From Dyella sp. C9 (GTDB taxonomy: Bacteria; Pseudomonadota; Gammaproteobacteria; Xanthomonadales; Rhodanobacteraceae), in assembly GCF_003332825.1 (NCBI RefSeq), contig NZ_QIRF01000018.1, forward strand, positions 27,851 through 91,850: a stretch of DNA of 64,000 nucleotides. Direction: 5' to 3'. Of this stretch, positions 42,548 to 50,210 are shown piece by piece; position 1 is the first letter of the stretch, and each line of letters starts with the position of its first letter. The notes beneath the pieces were generated by a model that saw nothing but the letters and a program-made list of their open reading frames with translations, was not told the DNA's origin and searched no databases. The translations under genes were made by a program, and so were the position numbers.

Positions 42548-45500
42548 ATGCGCATGCAGTCACCGGACGATAAACGGCACGACCGTCTGACCCAGCAACG
42601 CAGCGACAGCGGCGATGAGCCGTTGCCGGGCGTCTGGCGCAAGCTGCTGGCTGCGCCGGTCACCGGAACGCCGCATGAGCCGACCGTGCTTGGCTTCTTC
42701 CTCGAGGTGATGCTGGAGGAAGGGGTGCCGTTCGCGCACCTGGACGTGGCCCCGGTGCTGCTCACCGTGGCCGACCAGGGCCGCTTCGTGCGCCCGGCGC
42801 CGCTGGACAGCAAGCATCTGGCCCAGCAGCCGCTGGCGCCGCACGAGCAGCGCCTGGCGGCCACCGTGCTGGGGCTGCCGCAAACCCTGCGCAAGAGCCG
42901 CAGCTATGCCCGCCTGGCCGGGCATGTCGGCGACGCCCTGCTGGCCGAAATCCTCGACACCTCGCCGTGCTTCCTGGGCGGACTGGCCGGGCTGCGCCTG
43001 TCGCGCGGCAAGTCCCACCAGCTCAACTGGCACTGGCTGCTGGAGCAGGATGGCAGCCAGCGCCTGCTGCCCTCGCTGCCCGTCAACCATCGCCTGCTGC
43101 GGCTCGATGGCCTGTGGTACCTGGACGCCGAGCGCGCCGAGCTGGGCCACCTGGAGGCGCCGCCGGAAGAATCGCAGTGGCTGGACCTGCCGCCGCTGAA
43201 GCACGAGTACAGCGAGGGCCTGCGCGAGGCGCTGCCGCACAGCCGTCTGTCGCATCGCCTGCCGTTGCCGCAGGTGCTGGGCGAGCTGCGCCGGGCCGAG
43301 CTGGAGCCCAAGCCGGTACTGACCCTGCATGCATTGACCCGCCACGCCCGTCTCGCCGCCGGCACGCCGCCGCTGGCCTATGCGCGCCTGGCCTTCGACT
43401 ACGCCGGTGAACGCCTGCCCGGCCGTGGTGGCGAGCCGCTGGTGCGGCGCGTGCGCAACGGCCAGCTGGTGGAGATCACCCGCCGCCGCGCCGAAGAACT
43501 GTCCGCGATGGAGCAGCTCGAGCGCGCCGGCCTCACGCCCGGCGTGGATACCGAAGGGCTGCCCTGGGACCTGGCCGATACGCTGCCTGACGACGCCTGG
43601 CTGTTCCCCGGCAAGGGCTACGCCGGCGCGCTGGAAGTGAATACGCCGGCGCGCTGGCTGGCGTTGCGACCCAAGCTGGAAGCCGACGGCTTCGTGCTCG
43701 ATTACGCGCCGAGCTTCCCGTTCGAAGTGCTGGAAGGCCCGGTGCGCTGGTACGGCAACGCGGTGGAAGACACCGACGACCACGCCTTCGACCTGGAAAT
43801 CGGCATCGAGCTGGAAGGCAAGCGCCACAACCTGTTGCCCGCAGTGGCGCAGGCGCTGGCCGAGCACACCCTCAACCTGAGCCCGGCGCCGAACGAGCCC
43901 GAGGACGCGGTGTGGTACGCCCCGGTGGACGAGCGTCGCCGCGTGCCGGTGCGCCTGAAGGAACTGCGTGGCTTGCTGGCGCCGCTGGCCGAATACCTGG
44001 AGCGGCCGCGCAAGAAGCTCCACCTGCCGCGCGTACAGGCCGGTCGCCTGGAGGAATTGGTCGAGGCACTGCCCAGCGGCGGCGAGCTGGAGGCTCCCGA
44101 GGCGCTGCGCGGCTTCACCGCGCGCCTGCGCGACGCCGCCGAGCGCGCCAGCGACGCGGTGCCCGAAGGGCTCACCGTCGAGCTGCGCCCCTACCAGCGC
44201 GAGGGTCTGCGTTGGCTCAACGCGCTGGCCGAGGCCGGCGTCGGCGGCGTGCTCGCCGATGACATGGGCCTGGGCAAGACCCTGCAGCTGATCACCCACC
44301 TGCTGGCGCTGAAGGAGCGCGGCGCGCTGACCCAGCCGGCGCTGGTGGTGGTGCCCACCAGCCTGATCCCGAACTGGCAGGCCGAGGTGGCGCGCTTCGC
44401 GCCGGCCCTGCGCGTGCTGGCCTTGCATGGCCCGCAGCGTGGCGGCGATTTCTCCCAGCTGGGCGCGCAGGACATCGTGCTCACCAGCTACGCGCTGCTG
44501 CCCCGCGACGTGGTCACGCTGCGCAAGCAGCCGTTCTCGCTGATCGTGCTGGACGAGGCGCAGCAGGTGAAGAACCCGCGCACGCAGGCGCGCCGCGCGG
44601 TGCTCAGCCTGCGCGCACCGCGCTGTATCTGCCTCACCGGCACGCCGCTGGAAAACCACCTGGGCGAGCTGTGGTCGCAGGTCGATCTGGCCGTGCCCGG
44701 GCTGCTCGGCGACGAGGGTGCGTTCCGCCGTCACTACCGCGTGCCGATCGAGCGCCACCGCGACACCGATTGCCAGGATCGCCTCAACCGTCGCCTCGCG
44801 CCGTTCATCCTGCGCCGTACCAAGTCGCAGGTGGCCAACGAGCTGCCGCCCAAGACCGAGATCACCCGTCGCGTGGTGCTGGAAGGCCGCCAGCGCGAGT
44901 TGTACGAAAGCCTGCGCCTGTCGCTGGCCGAGGAGTTGCGCGAGGTGATCGCGCAGCGCGGCATCGCGCACAGCGGCATCGTGGTGCTCGATGCGCTGCT
45001 CAAGCTGCGACAGGTGTGCTGCGATCCGCGCCTGGTCAAGCTGGAAGCGGCGCGCGGCGTGCGCGACTCGGCCAAGTTCGAGCTGCTGATGGACATGCTG
45101 CCGGCGCTGCTGGCGGAAGGGCGCAAGGTGCTGCTGTTCTCGCAGTTCACCGAAATGCTCAAGCTGATTTCGCACGAGCTCGATCGCCAGCGCATTCCCT
45201 ACGTGACGCTCACCGGCGAAACGCGCGATCGCGCTGAGCCGGTGCGCCAGTTCCAGGAAGGCGAAGTGCCGCTGTTCCTGCTCTCGCTGAAGGCCGGCGG
45301 CGTGGGTCTCAACCTCACCGCGGCCGACACCGTGATCCACTACGACCCTTGGTGGAACCCGGCCGCCGAAGCGCAGGCCTCCGACCGCGCGCACCGCATC
45401 GGCCAGGACAAGCCGGTGTTCGTGTTCCGCCTGATCACCGGCGGCACGGTGGAAGAGCGCATCGAGGAGCTGAAGGCGCGCAAGGCCGAGCTGGCGGAGG

Positions 45501-45580
45501 CGGTGCTGGAAGGTGGCGGCACGCGCGAGAAGCTCAGTTTCGACCAGGCGGATCTGGACGCGTTGCTGGCGCCGGGTTGA
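42548..45580 (+). CDS. Swi2/Snf2-family DEAD/DEAH-box helicase
   Basis: A 1010-residue double-stranded-DNA translocase-like ATPase. Motif I is VLADDMGLGKTLQLITHLL (about residue 573), motif II LIVLDEAQQVKNPRTQ with DEAQ, motif III CLTGTPLENHLGELWSQ, then the C-terminal lobe with LLFSQFTEMLKL, LSLKAGGVGLNLTAADTV, YDPWWNPAAEAQASDRAHRIGQ and TVEERI. Residues 1-550 form a bacterial-type N-terminal region without a recognisable SWIM zinc finger (no Cys-x-Cys/Cys-x-His set), unlike many homologues. ATG 42548 or 42554 could start the protein; no strong ribosome binding site is visible. Probable role in transcription or nucleic-acid remodelling. Confidence 0.92.
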   Translation: MRMQSPDDKRHDRLTQQRSDSGDEPLPGVWRKLLAAPVTGTPHEPTVLGFFLEVMLEEGVPFAHLDVAPVLLTVADQGRFVRPAPLDSKHLAQQPLAPHEQRLAATVLGLPQTLRKSRSYARLAGHVGDALLAEILDTSPCFLGGLAGLRLSRGKSHQLNWHWLLEQDGSQRLLPSLPVNHRLLRLDGLWYLDAERAELGHLEAPPEESQWLDLPPLKHEYSEGLREALPHSRLSHRLPLPQVLGELRRAELEPKPVLTLHALTRHARLAAGTPPLAYARLAFDYAGERLPGRGGEPLVRRVRNGQLVEITRRRAEELSAMEQLERAGLTPGVDTEGLPWDLADTLPDDAWLFPGKGYAGALEVNTPARWLALRPKLEADGFVLDYAPSFPFEVLEGPVRWYGNAVEDTDDHAFDLEIGIELEGKRHNLLPAVAQALAEHTLNLSPAPNEPEDAVWYAPVDERRRVPVRLKELRGLLAPLAEYLERPRKKLHLPRVQAGRLEELVEALPSGGELEAPEALRGFTARLRDAAERASDAVPEGLTVELRPYQREGLRWLNALAEAGVGGVLADDMGLGKTLQLITHLLALKERGALTQPALVVVPTSLIPNWQAEVARFAPALRVLALHGPQRGGDFSQLGAQDIVLTSYALLPRDVVTLRKQPFSLIVLDEAQQVKNPRTQARRAVLSLRAPRCICLTGTPLENHLGELWSQVDLAVPGLLGDEGAFRRHYRVPIERHRDTDCQDRLNRRLAPFILRRTKSQVANELPPKTEITRRVVLEGRQRELYESLRLSLAEELREVIAQRGIAHSGIVVLDALLKLRQVCCDPRLVKLEAARGVRDSAKFELLMDMLPALLAEGRKVLLFSQFTEMLKLISHELDRQRIPYVTLTGETRDRAEPVRQFQEGEVPLFLLSLKAGGVGLNLTAADTVIHYDPWWNPAAEAQASDRAHRIGQDKPVFVFRLITGGTVEERIEELKARKAELAEAVLEGGGTREKLSFDQADLDALLAPG

Positions 45581-45649
45581 TGGCGGTTGTTCCTCCCCCT
45601 CCGTGGGAGAGGACGCGCCGAACCGAGCCCACCTCCCGTCCGGCCCTGT

Positions 45650-45676
45650 GTAGGAGCGCACCCTGTGCGCGACCGC
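45650..45676. repeat. REP half-element (GTAGGAGCGC family)
   Basis: GTAGGAGCGCACCCTGTGCGCGACCGC matches the left arm of the complete elements exactly, but the inverted right arm is missing. Confidence 0.8.
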
Positions 45677-45929
45677 CTTTGGCCGCGCTCGGCGTACGAG
45701 CGCCTTTTGCGCAACCCGGAGTCAAGGAAAAGTAAGCCCAAGTCGTGGCCTGAAGAGCTGGCGGCACTGCATTGCATACAGGCGCTGTCGACTGCGGCCG
45801 GCCGGAGCGGTGACGTGCTGGCTCAGGGACAACCGCTACACCGCGGGGCGTCGATGTGCTGAGGACTTAAGGCCTCGCGCTTGTTGCACACGCATTGCCC
45901 ACTCGCTCGCCGCGCTCGTCCCGCGCTCG

Positions 45930-45958
45930 CTCTTGGGAAGAGGGTTGGGGTGAGGGGC
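45930..45958. repeat. CTCTCCCC-family repeat remnant
   Basis: CTCTTGGGAAGAGGGTTGGGGTGAGGGGC retains the 3' arm and the GTGAGGGG tail of the family, followed by a TCGCGACA stretch also seen after the copy at 59570. The left stem arm is eroded. Confidence 0.7.
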
Positions 45959-45991
45959 CATGCTCGCGACAACCCTCATCAGCGCGACCTC

Positions 45992-46315
45992 TCAAAGCGC
46001 CGGACGCGTGCGCAACAGTGCATCCACCGCCTGCTGCCATTGCGGCGAGCCCGGGGGTGATTGCGGGGCTTCCTGGCCGAGCTTGTGCTGCACGGCCTGG
46101 TTCCATTCGTCGGAGCCCTGATCCGGGCTGTGGCCGTCGTCGGTGATCTGCAGGCGGTCGTCGACCCATGCGTACCATTCGGGCGAGCCGAGCACGGCGT
46201 TGTCCGGCGCGTTCTGGGCGGCCTTGGGTTGTGGTGGCTTCTGCTCCGGCGGTGGCGACGACGGTGAGCACGCCACCAGCAGGGCGAGAGGAAGCATGGC
46301 GAGGAAGCGGCGCAT
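45992..46315 (-). CDS. Small lipoprotein of unknown function
   Basis: A 107-residue lipoprotein with signal peptide and lipobox LLVACS (Cys at about 16). A Pro/Gln-rich linker precedes two similar short segments, GSPEWYAWVDDRLQITDDGH and SPQWQQAVDALLRTR, with a third in GSDEWNQAVQHKLG. These look like three copies of a helical motif (x-W-x-x-x-V-x-x-x-L). No enzymatic motif. Likely anchored in the outer membrane. Function unknown. Confidence 0.8.
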   Translation of the reverse strand: MRRFLAMLPLALLVACSPSSPPPEQKPPQPKAAQNAPDNAVLGSPEWYAWVDDRLQITDDGHSPDQGSDEWNQAVQHKLGQEAPQSPPGSPQWQQAVDALLRTRPAL

Positions 46316-46413
46316 GACGGCCTCCGTATGGCGATTCGTGCCCCGAGACTAACCGCAAGAGACTGCGGGGCGATGAATCATTCCTGACGTGGGGCGTCGC
46401 TACCGGCTTCAGC

Positions 46414-47097
46414 TCATGGGCGTGCGGCGACTTCGTCGATGTGCTTGAGCAGATCCGCCGGATCCTCGTACACGCGGAACGCGCCGGCGTCTTCCAGTTC
46501 TTCTTCGCCGTAGCCGCCGGATAGCAGGCCCACGCCGAGCGCACGCGCGCGTTGCGCGGCCAGCATGTCCCAGATGCTGTCGCCGATCACCAGGCTGTAG
46601 TGGATGTCCACGCCCAGGCGTTGTGCCGCGGTGACGAACAGGTCGGGGTCGGGTTTGGCATGGCGCACCTGGTCGCGCGTCACCACCGGCACCTTGGACG
46701 GATCGACGCCCAGCGCCTCCAGGTTGTGCGCGGCGGTGGTCATGCGGCCACTGGTGGCGATCGCCCACGGAATGCCTTCCTCGGTGAGGAAGGCCAGCAG
46801 TTCGCGTGCACCGGGCAGCGGGCGCACCGAGCCCTGCGTGGCCTGGCGGTTGTAGGCCTCGGCATGCCAGGTGCGAAGGCGCATCAGGCGATCCTCGGTG
46901 ATCTCCAGCCCGGTCTCGCGCAACAGCATGTTGGCGAACAGGCCGCCGCTCATGCCGATGCGGCGATGGATGCGCCACACCGACAGCTCCACGCCTTCGC
47001 GGTCGAGCGCTTCCTTCCACGCCAGCACATGCTGGTAGACGCTGTCGACGAGGGTGCCGTCGAGGTCGAACAGGAACGCGGTATCGGCGCGGGGCAT
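46414..47097 (-). CDS. HAD family hydrolase (phosphoglycolate phosphatase/beta-phosphoglucomutase-like)
   Basis: A 227-residue cytosolic HAD hydrolase. Motif I is FLFDLDGTLVDS (residues 8-19, nucleophile Asp11), motif II IATSGRMTT, the motif III Lys in HAKPDPDLF and motif IV VIGDSIWDMLAA. The cap is of the small alpha-helical type, placing it among phosphoglycolate phosphatases or pseudouridine/sugar-phosphate phosphatases. Substrate unknown. ATG 47097 is chosen over upstream frames since motif I then lies near the N-terminus. A CRP-like site is 70 bases upstream. Confidence 0.92.
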   Translation of the reverse strand: MPRADTAFLFDLDGTLVDSVYQHVLAWKEALDREGVELSVWRIHRRIGMSGGLFANMLLRETGLEITEDRLMRLRTWHAEAYNRQATQGSVRPLPGARELLAFLTEEGIPWAIATSGRMTTAAHNLEALGVDPSKVPVVTRDQVRHAKPDPDLFVTAAQRLGVDIHYSLVIGDSIWDMLAAQRARALGVGLLSGGYGEEELEDAGAFRVYEDPADLLKHIDEVAARP

Positions 47098-47164
47098 GGT
47101 GGTCGGATTCCATCGGGGAGAGGCGCTACAGCGTAGCACTCGTCTCGCGGTATCCCTGACGGGT

Positions 47165-47180
47165 CGTGATCTGAATCACA
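47165..47180. promoter_or_regulatory. CRP/Clp-type binding site (CGTGA-N6-TCACA)
   Basis: CGTGATCTGAATCACA has one perfect half-site, one base off in the other, and the correct six-base spacer. It lies in the divergent gap between the HAD phosphatase (start 47097, minus) and a small exported protein (start 47342, plus), well placed to control either. Confidence 0.5.
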
Positions 47181-47341
47181 TGGCTTTGTAGGGGCGAAGC
47201 GCGGATGACAGAAAGATTTCTTCGAAGCCCCCACCATGCAGGTGTCGGGCGGGAATCTCGGTCGGCAGTGGTCATGAAAGGCCATCGTCACCCCGGCGAA
47301 AGGAGCGCTCGACGTACCGTCATCCAGTCGAGGACAACATC

Positions 47342-47647
47342 ATGAAAAGCAAACTTCTGCTTATCGTCGTGGCGTTGGCGGCATGCTCGGCCGCGGCCAG
47401 CGCGCAAAACGCGAGTGGCCGCATCACCTTCGTCGGTCGCGTCGTCGCAGCCGGCTGCAGCTCCAGCCAGCCGGTGGCGGACCCGCACGCGGGCATGGGC
47501 AACTGCAAGGCGGCAGGCCGGGTGCGTGCCGTCTATGCGGAGGACATGAAGGCGGTGCCGCGAGACAGCGATGTCGCCATGCTCGACTACTTCAGCCGAC
47601 GCGGCGATCGCGGTGCCAAGTACGTGGTGACGCGCCTGTATCGTTGA
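47342..47647 (+). CDS. Small exported protein of unknown function
   Basis: A 101-residue protein with signal peptide ending at Ala-Ser-Ala 21 (MKSKLLLIVVALAACSAAASA). The mature start ASGRITFVGRVVAAGCSSSQ resembles the first strand and Cys of type 1 fimbrial or spore-coat U-like domains, with a second Cys in GMGNCKAAGR that could pair with it. It is too short for a pilin and lacks the donor/tail features. It may be a truncated or minimal relative; uncertain. Divergent from the HAD phosphatase, convergent to glk. Confidence 0.7.
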   Translation: MKSKLLLIVVALAACSAAASAQNASGRITFVGRVVAAGCSSSQPVADPHAGMGNCKAAGRVRAVYAEDMKAVPRDSDVAMLDYFSRRGDRGAKYVVTRLYR

Positions 47648-47685
47648 GACGAGGCGTTGTCGCCGCAGGGCGGCGGACGGAAGCG

Positions 47686-48705
47686 TCAGCCGCCCGCCAA
47701 CAGCGGCCTGCCGGCGTCGAGCACCGCCAGCGCGGCGGCGCCGAGCAGGCCAGGCTCCGGATGCATCATCGCGATGGTCGGCACCTGTTCCATGGTTTCG
47801 CGGAAGCGGCCCTTGGACTCGAAGCGTTCGCGGAAGCCGCCATGCTTGATCCACGGCAGCAGGATCGGCAGCACGCCGCCGGTGAGGTAGACGCCGTCCC
47901 AGCCGCCGAGGCTGAGCACCAGGTCGCCGGCCACGCTGCCGAAGATGCCGGCCAGCGTCTCCACCGTGCGCACGCACAGCGGATCGCTGCCGGCCTCGGC
48001 GCGCGCGGTGATGTCTTCTGGCGTGTATTCCTCGGCGGGCTGGCCGGCGATGTCGGCCAGCGCGAGGTAGAGGTTCACCAGGCCGTTGCCGCAGATCATG
48101 CGTTCGTTGGACACGCGGCCGAAGCGCGCGTTGAGGCGATGCAGGATCTCCACGTCCTCGGCGGTGTGCGCGGCGAAACCGGCGTGGCCGCCTTCGGTCT
48201 CCAGCACGATCCAGCGGCCGTCACGGCGCAGCAGGCCCGCCACGCCCAGGCCGGTACCCGGGCCCATCACCACGAAGGTCTGCTGCTCGCGCTGGCCCAG
48301 TTCCGGCATGGGCTGCGGGCCCACCGAGGAAAGCTGCTGGTGCGTGTGCAGCGGCACCGCCATGGCCTGTGCGGCGAAATCGTTGACCAGGTGCACCGAC
48401 TCCATGCCCAGCTCGGCCTGCAGCGCATGCGCGGCGATCTGCCAGGGATTGTTGGTGACCTTCACCGTCTCGCCTTCGCTCACGCGGCCGGCAGCGGCGA
48501 TGACCGCGCGCGAGGCCGTGTGCCCGGTGTCCTGGAAATACTGGCGGATCGCCTCGGCCATCGAGGCGTGGTCCTTGACGCGGTAGCGGCGCACGCTGTC
48601 TTCCATGAGGGGAGCAGCGCGGCCGGTGTCGGCCAGGGCGAAGCGCACATTGGTGCCGCCGAGGTCAGCAAGCAGAGTCGGGGCGGCACGTTCGGGCGGT
48701 CTCAT
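47686..48705 (-). CDS. glk: Glucokinase
   Basis: ATP-dependent hexokinase-type enzyme phosphorylating glucose to glucose-6-phosphate; 339 residues. The first ATP/phosphate motif is LLADLGGTNVRFAL; the sugar-binding region has VTNNPWQIAAHAL and LVNDFAAQAMAVP (catalytic Asp in NDFAA). GPGTGLGVAGLL and ETEGGHAGFA follow, then VYLTGGVLP. These match bacterial Glk (ROK-unrelated PF02685 type). AGGA eight bases upstream supports ATG 48705. Its neighbour on the same strand is the periplasmic GMC dehydrogenase operon, implying glucose can be used both after oxidation and by direct phosphorylation (inference). Confidence 0.95.
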   Translation of the reverse strand: MRPPERAAPTLLADLGGTNVRFALADTGRAAPLMEDSVRRYRVKDHASMAEAIRQYFQDTGHTASRAVIAAAGRVSEGETVKVTNNPWQIAAHALQAELGMESVHLVNDFAAQAMAVPLHTHQQLSSVGPQPMPELGQREQQTFVVMGPGTGLGVAGLLRRDGRWIVLETEGGHAGFAAHTAEDVEILHRLNARFGRVSNERMICGNGLVNLYLALADIAGQPAEEYTPEDITARAEAGSDPLCVRTVETLAGIFGSVAGDLVLSLGGWDGVYLTGGVLPILLPWIKHGGFRERFESKGRFRETMEQVPTIAMMHPEPGLLGAAALAVLDAGRPLLAGG

Positions 48706-48830
48706 GGACGATCCTGGCTTGGGGAGACGGTAAGGGTGACTCCCTCGGGCTTTTTCGTCCAGTGGTGCGCTGCAATGCAGCCCTGCGCGTGGCCCATACT
48801 TTCGCGCAGGGTTGGCCTTCTGGCCGTCCG

Positions 48831-50210
48831 CTAGGGTTGCTGGGCGCGTGGATCGTAGCCGGTCATGGTGGTCTTGCCCTCCGGCGGCAGGCTGCGCAGG
48901 CGCGCGACCTGTTGCGCGCTCACCGCACCGCCGCGGTTGCCCCAGCTGGCACGCACGAAGCTGAGCACGTCGGCGACCTGCTGGTCGGTGAGGCGCTCGC
49001 GGAAGGCGGGCATGCTGAACTGCGTGGGGGCATCGCGCCCGGAGGGCATGGTGCCGCCATGCAGGACCAGCCGGATGGCCGAACCGGGGTCCGGTCCGTT
49101 GAGTACCGGATTGCCGGCCAGCGCCGGGAACACCTGGCCGTAGCCATGGCCATCGGTACGGTGGCAGGTGGCGCAGTTGTCCACGTACAGCTGGGCGCCT
49201 GGCGCCGATACGTTGCCGCCGTGCAGGGCATCGCGGGTGGCCGGATCGTAGGTCAGGGGAGCCTCTTCGCGGGCCGCCGGCAGCGACTTGAGGAAGTGTG
49301 CGATGGCGGCCAGATCCTCGTCGCTCATGTATTGCGTGCTGTGTTCGATCACGTCGCTCATGCCGCCGAACACTGCGCTGCGTTCGTTGCGTCCGGTCTT
49401 GAGCAGTTCCACCAGTTCCTCCTCGCCCACGCTGCCCAGTCCGCTGGCCAGCTCGCCGCGCAGGCTCGGCGCCACCCAGTTGTCGCTCTCGCCCCCGCTC
49501 AGGTACGCGCTGCCGTCCTGCGGACCCAGTGCCTTTTCCTGCAGCGTGAACGCGCGCGGCGTATGGCAGGCGCCGCAGTGGCCGAGGCCTTCCACCAGGT
49601 ACTGGCCGTGCGCCAGCGCGGGATCGCCACCGCCTTCGACCGGCGCCACCTTCGGCGCGAACAGCCAGCGCCAGTACACCAGTGGCCAGCGCATCGACAG
49701 TGGCCAGGAGATGTCCTCGGCCTTGTTGGCCTGCTGCACCGGCTGCACGCCATGCATGAAGTACGCGTACAGCGCCTGGATGTCCTGGTCGCTCACATGC
49801 GCGTAGGAGGGATACGGCATGGCCGGGTACAGCGTATGGCCGGCGGCGTTGATGCCGCGGCGCACCGCGCGCTCGAACTGGCCGTAGGTGTAGTCGCCGC
49901 TGCCGGTGGTGGGGTCGGGCGTGATGTTGGTGGTGTAGATGGTGCCGATCGGCGAGGCGATCGGCAGCCCGCCGGCGAACTGCTTGCCGCCGGGCACGGT
50001 ATGGCAGGCGGCGCAGTCGCCGATGCGTGCCAGGTACTCGCCCTGCCTGACCTGTTCGGGCGTGGGCGGTGGCGCTGTGGCGGAAGGATCACCGCCGCCG
50101 CCGCGGAACACGTGGGTGGCCAGCCAGGCCAGCACCACCAACACGATCAGTATCACGATGACGCGCAGCAGGCCGCCACCACCACGTCGACGCCGGGCTA
50201 CGGTGTTCAT
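48831..50210 (-). CDS. Triheme cytochrome c subunit of membrane-bound dehydrogenase
   Basis: A 459-residue cytochrome c with an N-terminal membrane anchor (about residues 16-33) and three c-type heme sites: CAACH in the first third, CGACH in the middle and CATCH in the last third. This three-domain layout matches the cytochrome subunit of gluconate/alcohol/sorbitol dehydrogenases, which passes electrons from the flavin subunit to ubiquinone or a terminal oxidase. It is last in the three-gene operon; its ATG 50210 overlaps the GMC subunit stop (ATGA). Confidence 0.93.
   Translation of the reverse strand: MNTVARRRRGGGGLLRVIVILIVLVVLAWLATHVFRGGGGDPSATAPPPTPEQVRQGEYLARIGDCAACHTVPGGKQFAGGLPIASPIGTIYTTNITPDPTTGSGDYTYGQFERAVRRGINAAGHTLYPAMPYPSYAHVSDQDIQALYAYFMHGVQPVQQANKAEDISWPLSMRWPLVYWRWLFAPKVAPVEGGGDPALAHGQYLVEGLGHCGACHTPRAFTLQEKALGPQDGSAYLSGGESDNWVAPSLRGELASGLGSVGEEELVELLKTGRNERSAVFGGMSDVIEHSTQYMSDEDLAAIAHFLKSLPAAREEAPLTYDPATRDALHGGNVSAPGAQLYVDNCATCHRTDGHGYGQVFPALAGNPVLNGPDPGSAIRLVLHGGTMPSGRDAPTQFSMPAFRERLTDQQVADVLSFVRASWGNRGGAVSAQQVARLRSLPPEGKTTMTGYDPRAQQP

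Larger units (their letters stand above)
45581..45991. other. Intergenic region with repeat remnants
   Basis: A 411-base gap between the convergent helicase and lipoprotein genes. It contains a REP half-element at 45650-45676 and a CTCTCCCC-type repeat remnant at 45930-45958. No gene is supported. It looks like a landing site for repeats. Confidence 0.6.

Noticed and set aside
42560..45661. 1033-codon open frame on the minus strand opposite the Snf2-type helicase
   Set aside because: Same reasoning: low-complexity product and a full set of helicase motifs on the plus strand.
47342..47647. Complete fimbrial subunit
   Set aside because: The N-terminal strand and first Cys resemble fimbrial domains, but the protein is too short and lacks the C-terminal beta-zipper and usher/chaperone neighbours.
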